Assembly (NCBI GenBank): GCA_050084985.1
Contig: JBITNC010000001.1
Location: 155,434,001 to 155,498,000 of the forward strand
Direction of reading: 5' to 3'
Source of the DNA: Nageia nagi
Taxonomy: Eukaryota > Pinophyta
Length of the DNA: 64,000 nt
Every line of letters starts with the position of its first letter. The stretch's first letter is position 1. Shown piece after piece: positions 57,721 to 64,000 of the stretch. Both the position numbers and the translations under genes were made by a program. A model generated the notes under the pieces. It made no database searches. It had not been told where the DNA came from and saw only the letters and a list, made by a program, of their open reading frames with translations.

Positions 57721-58529
57721 GTGCAAAAATGCATATTTATTAGTTGGATAGGATGTTTTTCAAAAGACTTTAGATTTTATTCATATAAGACTTTATTAGA
57801 CTTGCGCTGTGATGAGGTTTTGCTCCCACAACCGTAAGAAAATTTGATGTGACGATGATGTGATGTGTGGGCGGTATTCTATAGTTGCAGTCTTATGATG
57901 TATGTTAGTTTTGTTGATGATTTTGCTTTGGTAGTATTAGGGTTTGCTTTTGCTATTTTAGGGCAACACTACAATTAATGCTAAGGCAACGCTTCATTTA
58001 ATGAGGTTGTTAGACATCATGCTATAAGTACCCTAGTTGGGTCATTTTGTAAAGGAGGAACATTTTTGGGAGAAGTTTTGGACATTGAAGCCTCCGATTG
58101 TATGCATTGGCTCTGATATTAATGCAAGTGATGCCCTTTCATTTCATGGGATTGTGGATTTGTTATATAGCATGCTTGGTATGTTGTTAGTTATTTATAT
58201 GTTTACGAGCATTTTCTTTGAAAGTTCAGCACTTTAGGAGAAGCAAGTTGAATATCTTTCTTAAACATATGAATAGTCGTTTCTACAATTTGCATAAAGT
58301 TGTTGTATTCTAGGATCCATTGCTCTTATGTCATTTGATTAGAATTCTTCATTGGGAAGATAAATGAATGTTTCATTTCACCCATTATACACCCTGACTA
58401 CTGCCCCATGCTCTTGCGTGGAAGCAATTCAGACCCAATCGTTTTCTTTCTTGCTTGATAACCCATGTGAAGATTCTTAATAAATCTAAGAGATAAAACC
58501 CTAAACATTGAACAACGGTGACAAGCCAT
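57721..58529 (+). mobile_element. T3 3' region, LTR-like
   Basis: Noncoding. TTTAGGGCAACAC (57958), CTATAAGTACCC (58021) and GGGTCATTT (58039) match in order the region after T1 (6385-6440). Borders unknown. Confidence 0.4.
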
Positions 58530-59364
58530 CACCTATCTATTTTGTCACTCTCCAACTCCATTGATCGATCAATCCCATCCTCACACCCTTTGTTGTTACA
58601 TAACTTCACAGGAACACTAGTTGTAAAGAGCCCAATAGGTCCGAACAAATTGTGAATTAATTACCCCAAGCACATCCTCACCTGAGCCATCTTGCGATAA
58701 GGAGAGAAATACACAATCATTAAACCACCATTGCTCATTATTTGCTATATCATGAAGTAAACCTTGGGGGAAAGAAACTCATGTCAACTCAAAGATCAGC
58801 CAATGAGTGCTCAAAAATGACCTCAGATTTTTCAAACAAGCTTCTCCTAAGTTGGACATCCTCTTTTGCTGGAATACCTGCAAAAGTCACAAAATTGACT
58901 CCCAAGGTGGGACGTCACACTCCACTGAACTCCAAGTTCTGAAATTACTGAAAACTGAAGCTCCTATGTGAATCTTGATGCAGATCCACCACTTTCCAGC
59001 CATGCACAAGGGCACATCACCTTGCTAAAAACCTGGCTGCTTTTGGAAACCTACATCTTCTAAAGTCGACAAGAGGTGAGTTAGGGTTCAGCCCACAACT
59101 CCAAACACAACAAAATAACATTACATGCCTCCAAAATGGGGCACCCAATTCCCCTTTATAGGATATGTTCTAATTCCTTGTTGAAAGGGGACCCACTTAT
59201 TACAACAACATAACTTAAGTTATAACACACAAAAAGACTCCTAAAAACATAAAAAAGGGTGTCCTACATCACCCTTTATTTTTAACTTTACATTTTATTA
59301 CTAATAAGTGGGAACTACATAACTAACAAAATAAAACATTACAACACAAAATGGGGGCATTACA
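58530..59364 (-). mobile_element. Gypsy-type LTR, probably solo
   Basis: The minus strand starts TGTAATGCCCCCATTTTG at 59364, as in the LTRs at 9750 and 62183. The left end is approximate. Confidence 0.5.
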
Positions 59365-59715
59365 TTGTCATCAAGTACTCTCCAAATTTTACCTTGCCAA
59401 ATACTTTCCAAGTCCCAGTTTTCCAACTATGGTTTTGTGTAATATTTTGTTGATAATCTATTGCCTTGTGACTTTAAGTCCGATCGATGTAGAACCTATT
59501 TTAGGTTAAGAGTGATTATATATGAAGGTGTCTTGCCTTATTTTTCATGTAATTTATGAAATAAATAATATTATTTGCTTCCTTCTGCTGGCATACTTGT
59601 ATGCTTATGGATATTTGATGAAGGAATGTGTTTTCAAATGGAATATCGTCTTTTGTGTATTTTAAGATCTTGCTAGAAGGTTTGAATTAAGTGGTTTAAA
59701 TAGCTCCGGTAATAT
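59365..59715. other. Intergenic/intronic spacer
   Basis: No feature was recognised; it may be decayed copia integrase. Confidence 0.3.
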
Positions 59716-61721
59716 TTGTCTCATTTGACAAAAATAACATTTATTTTCTTTGTATATTTCCCTCATAGTGTGCATCATAGTCACCATGGTCAACATGGTG
59801 ATGGGCATGAAAGGGATCTCCATTTTGAGGATGAAGATGATGGTGGAGACGATGGTCTTCTCTTAAATGATGAGAGTGTTGGTTCTCACAACAATGGAAA
59901 AGATGGTGGTCTTCAATTGTATGATGGGAATGGTGATTCTCATAGTCATACTGGCAATGATGTGGCTTATCATGGAGAGCATAGGCTTGATGATCATGGT
60001 CACATTACTCATTCAATGGATGTGATTGCAATGTAGTCTTCAAATAAAGCATCAAGACCTTTGTTGCTTAGGTCTACCTTAAGGGATGCTCCACATGAGT
60101 CATTCGACTTGCATAATATTGAGGGGAGGACTCATGGACAAGTTCATCAGGTAAATTTTGCATTCATGGCTAAAATTAAAGAAGGGGAGGACCCTTCTAC
60201 TTTCAAACAAGCACATAGGAAACCCAAGTGGGATGCAACAATGAGGAGTGAGTAGGAGGCAATGATGAGGAAGAGCACATGGGAGTTGGTTCCAAGACCA
60301 AAGGGCAAAATAATTGTTGGGTGTAAATGGGTCTATGAGCCCAAGTACATATTTGAGGGTGAAGTGGAGAAACATAAGCCTCGATTAGTAGCTAAGGGAT
60401 ATTCTCAAGAGGAGGGTATTGACTACAATGAGACCATTGTTACTAAGGGTCATATTGATTATGTTTGCCTTGTGCTGAGCATGGCTTCTTCTTTTGGTTG
60501 GGAGGTGCACCAAATGGATGTGAAGGGTGCACATCTCAATGTTAACTTGAAGGAGGAAATCTACATGAAACAACCACCAGGATTTGAGGAAGGTGGATCC
60601 AAGCCTCTTGTTTGCAAGTTAAAGAAATCCTTATACAAATTGAAGCAAGCACCAAGGAAATGGTATCAGAAAATGGATAATTCTTTCATTAATTCAAGGC
60701 TCTTTAGATGTGTTGTGGAAAACAATATGTATGTGAGGTGGAACGGTGAACAAGTCATCATTGTTCTCTGCATGGATGACTTGATTCTCATAGGATATTC
60801 CCCCATGAAAATCAAAGGTATGAAGACTAGGTTGAAAAATATTTTTGAGATGATGAATCTTGGTTTGTTGCACAACTTTTAGGCATACAAGCATGGCAAC
60901 TGAAGGATGGTATTTTTCTTTCATAACCTAAATATGCCTTACATCTTTTGAAGAAATTCAAGATGAAAAATTGCAATTTAATTAAGATTCCCATGGCATC
61001 CGAAATGAAGCTTTCTAAGTCTACTCTAGATGAACTGACAGTTGATGCCTCCTCGAACCATTCACTAGTGATTAGTTTGTTATATTTGACTCATAGTAAA
61101 TCAAAAATTGCTTTTGTGGTTGAGTATGTGGCTAGGTACATGGTGGAACCACATCAAAGTCATTGGATAGAGACAAAGTGGATTTTGAGTTACGTCAAAG
61201 GGGCATTGGAGATGGGCATCACATATAGGAGAGATAGCATACACAATTTGGTTGGGTATTCCAATTCCAGATATGGCAATGATGAAGATGAAAGAAGATC
61301 TACTTCAAGCTACCTGTTTACTTTTGGTAGTGGACCAGTTGTGTGGATAAGCAAGAAGCAAGGTGTAGTGTCCAAGTTTTCTATGGAGGTTGAGTATCGG
61401 GCTTCTTCGATAGTGAGGCAAAATCTTCAATGGTTGTGCCATCTACTTGAGGAGCTTGGCTTCAAATAAAAGGGACCATACCATATGTGGATGGATAATC
61501 AATGTACAATTCACATGACCAAGAATCAAATTCTTCATTAGCAGTCCAACCACATTGAGATTGACATGCATTGGATCCATGAGCAAGTACGAAATGGCAA
61601 GATTGATGTGCAGTATATTTTGATAAAGAGTCAGTTGGTGAACATTTTCACCAAACCATTGCCTTGAGACAAATGATCACGATGCATGAGGCTCTGGATA
61701 AAGTTGCCATCAAATGGAGGG
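59716..61721 (+). pseudogene. Ty1/copia reverse transcriptase and RNase H (broken)
   Basis: A His/Asp/Gly-rich linker (59760-60036), the variable region between integrase and RT, is followed by RT at 60262-60882: STWELVPRPKG, KWVYEPKY, VHQMDVKGAHLN, LYKLKQAPRKWYQKM, and CMDDLILIG in place of the usual YVDDL. RNase H follows: YLTHSKSKIAFVVEYVARYM and VGYSNSRYGNDEDERRSTS, where the Asp of the family's G-D/SDADW stretch is not obvious, then SMEVEYRASS and, after a stop, WMDNQCTIHM and FTKPLP near 61655. Several stops; integrase core and gag are absent. It ends at a polypurine tract AATGGAGGG. Confidence 0.85.
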
Positions 61722-62182
61722 TGTTGGCATGATGGTACCTTTAACTATTTGTTAAATATTGACCTCCCTAAGTCTAACATAAGGGAGGGTATTAGATGTT
61801 AATCTATACTTATCGGCCTTGCATTTATTACCATTTAAGTACTTATTAACATTAAGGCCACATGATTAACTTTTATTGGACATGTGTGTATACATGGATC
61901 ATTGTATAAGTGATTAACCGACGGTTGAGATTATAGTATGTTGTGTAATCCAATGGTTATGGATAAGTCATATGGATGGGTACTAGTTCTTGAGCCCATT
62001 TAAAACTCACTCCAAGCCAACATTTTAATCATCCAGTGGATCATTTTGACCATCCATTATTATTGTGATATCCTTCAAGGCTTAATCGTCCACCCCATAT
62101 TCTTGTGCTCTTATTTTTAACTTCAATTTCTTCTGTGTATGGAATGCTTAACGTGTTTGATTCTTTGACAATATTGCATAAT
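61722..62182 (+). repeat. Probable copia 3' LTR
   Basis: Starts TGTTGGCATGATGG directly after AATGGAGGG and extends to the gypsy LTR at 62183. About 460 bp, normal for copia. Confidence 0.5.
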
Positions 62183-63150
62183 TGTAATGTCCCCAATTTT
62201 GAAAAACCTTGTAAAAGGCATAACTTCTGTCACAAGTGTTGGATGGAGAAACTTCTGCCAATTGTTTTGACAAGTCACAAGACATGGTTCCGTCAAGAAA
62301 CAAGGGAGATATGAGCTTTTGAAGTTCACCTAGGAAACCAGGATTCTAATATCATGGCCAAGGAAAAGTCGGCTAGGAGAAAGTTATTTTATTCCAAGTT
62401 GGCTAGGAGTTTAATTATTTATAATTTCAAGGTAAAGGCACCTATAAAAGAAGGAAAGATTCACCACTTGAGGATCATCATAATTTGGCATTTGATGTTT
62501 GATCTCTTGAAGTTGGGGTTGCTCCCCTCTCTTCCTTTTATGGTCTAGGGCTGCTCCCTAGCCTAGAAGTGGTATATTCGCTATTATCTACACTTGAGAA
62601 GCTTGCGCCATACTTGGGAGCCATGCTGGCACTTGTGTCAACCTTTGGGAGACCTTGGGAGCCTTGCACTAGCTCTCTTAAGGTCTAGAAGTCTTGCGCC
62701 AACCTTTGGGATTATTGTTATGCATTTTGGGAGTCTTGGGCGATGCCCTAGAACTTGTTACAAGCTTTTTACAGACCTACACTTATTATTTATAAATTTT
62801 TATGATATTTGGTTCTCATATTGATTGTTGTGTGTGGATGAATGCTCTTTTACTACAGTTGTACTGTTATCAATATTCGTGCATGGGAATGTATGAGAAT
62901 TAGAGTGTTTGGGTAGCAAAATATGGTTACATAACATATCTGCATTTGTGCCCTAGTTTGGACGATTTTGCATGACATAAGAGCAATATTACTATTATAT
63001 ATCAGATCTGGTTACTATTGTAATAATTCAATCTTGGAAGCATAATTGCATGAATGAGAGCATTTACAGTTTTGCCCTAATTGATGGATGAATGTGGAAT
63101 TATTAAGTTAATTGTGCATGTTTAGCTTAAGTCCTAGAAGGGTACATTAC
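62183..63150 (+). mobile_element. Gypsy-type 5' LTR (L8)
   Basis: Starts TGTAATGTCCCCAATTTTG. A degenerate primer-binding site (AGTATCAAAGTTATGATC) lies just after, near 63155. Confidence 0.65.
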
Positions 63151-63223
63151 AATAGTATCAAAGTTATGATCTCGCTAGCCTATTGAGAAGATTAAAAGAA
63201 ACTCAAACGGAAGCATCCCAATC

Positions 63224-64000
63224 ATGGAGGGTTGGGAGATAGATGAATTATTTAAGGAGTACAAAAAGAAGTCGCATGATAACTTTCGAAATTTATCTGG
63301 AAATGTCAGAGGCAAAGAATCACGTCAAGATTATTAGGAAACAGAAGGAAAGAAGAAGTCTTGCTTCTTGGTTGTCCAAGGCCCTAAACCTTGAACCACA
63401 CATGGTGGAAGAAATGGATGACACCCCATCACAAGAAGATATTACCAATAAGTGCTTGGTAAAGAAAGATATCGCTTATAGAGGGGATCATGAAGACACT
63501 CCAATGATAGAGGAAAACAAGGATGACACTACACCACTTGAGTATGAAGGAGCTACCCAAGGTTCGTCACACGTAGCTAATTCTAGAGTTCCATGATTAC
63601 ATAAGATGGAATTCACTCATGAGCTTTGTAATAAGGATGAAGATGTCAAGGAGAAAATTAAAGGCCCTATAGAGGGCACTTTGAGAGCTACCCACTATGA
63701 AGAAGATGATGTAAATATTATGACAGGTTTCGAAGACAAAACAGGAATTTTGCCACATGGGACTGAATTGACACATAAGTTTTGTGATAAAGGGGTCGCA
63801 TTACCACAAGAGCAGGCACCAAAGGACCTTGGAGAAGTTGAAGATTCTAAGGATGTTGCCTTTCCAAATAAAGAATCATGCCAAGAAGATATCATAGGGG
63901 TAGCCAATACTGATTTTGAGAGCGATCAAGAGTCTAGTGTTGAAGAAGATAAAGATGACGTTTTGCCACACGAGGTATGTTTGGAACCCAAAAATGTTTA
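63224..64000 (+). pseudogene. Gypsy gag-like polyprotein start, acidic repeats, runs off the window
   Basis: ATG at 63224 (MEGWEIDELFKEYKKK) is frameshifted within 40 codons into the frame of 63243-63596. A third open stretch runs 63598-64000. Short motifs recur loosely (THELCNKDED, THKFCDKGVALPQE, ITNKCLVKKD). Very Glu/Asp-rich. No gag domain or zinc knuckle is reached before the window ends. Confidence 0.5.

Overview
This looks like a nuclear intron-rich window from a plant with a very large, repeat-filled genome. A gymnosperm (conifer-like) is the best guess, by inference from the giant introns and the dense old LTR retrotransposons; no species marker was identified. The single host gene recognised lies on the minus strand: four short exons (54203-54314, 22185-22293, 10388-10445, 1397-1465) that join in frame, with GT..AG borders, into 116 residues of an organellar (bacterial-type) lysyl-tRNA synthetase. 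They run from the end of the anticodon-binding OB fold into class II motif 1. The introns between them are about 31.9, 11.7 and 8.9 kb. The gene continues off both ends of the window, and nearly everything else is intronic transposon material.

Layout, left to right. 1-855: 5' end of a small-LTR element (minus). 2245-7000: degenerate element T1, a long leader with ~182-bp repeats, then a broken accessory-type ORF. 7000-8260: Ty1/copia 3' end (minus). 8500-9750: LTR (minus). 10722-11428: non-autonomous hAT element with a perfect 8-bp target duplication. 12520-12700: 57-bp minisatellite. 13214-16760: degenerate hAT transposase gene with introns. 16770-19932: Ty3/gypsy LTRs and a gag start (minus). 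23375-26481: a near-identical 1.55-kb tandem duplication. 26057-28157: two LTRs head to head across a poly-G tract. 28160-30340: gag-protease of the plus-strand gypsy element. 30341-34985: element T2, a leader of repeated hairpins followed by an accessory ORF. 34997-52923: non-autonomous LTR element X, interrupted by a ~14.5-kb Tat-like Ty3/gypsy element (38243-52776, minus). 54665-58500: copia integrase fragment, gypsy LTR, and third accessory element T3. 58530-59364: LTR (minus). 59716-62182: copia RT-RNase H (plus). 62183-64000: gypsy LTR and gag (plus).

The most notable material is the Tat-like element and its relatives. The element has a second, archaeal-type RNase H placed upstream of the reverse transcriptase, while the usual RNase H after the RT has lost catalytic residues. 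It has three LTRs, two of them in tandem, and its LTR promoters carry regularly spaced TGACGTCA palindromes. Downstream of integrase it carries accessory ORFs. Three other loci (T1, T2, T3) encode homologues of the first accessory ORF with no visible pol, which suggests a family of accessory-ORF-only elements.
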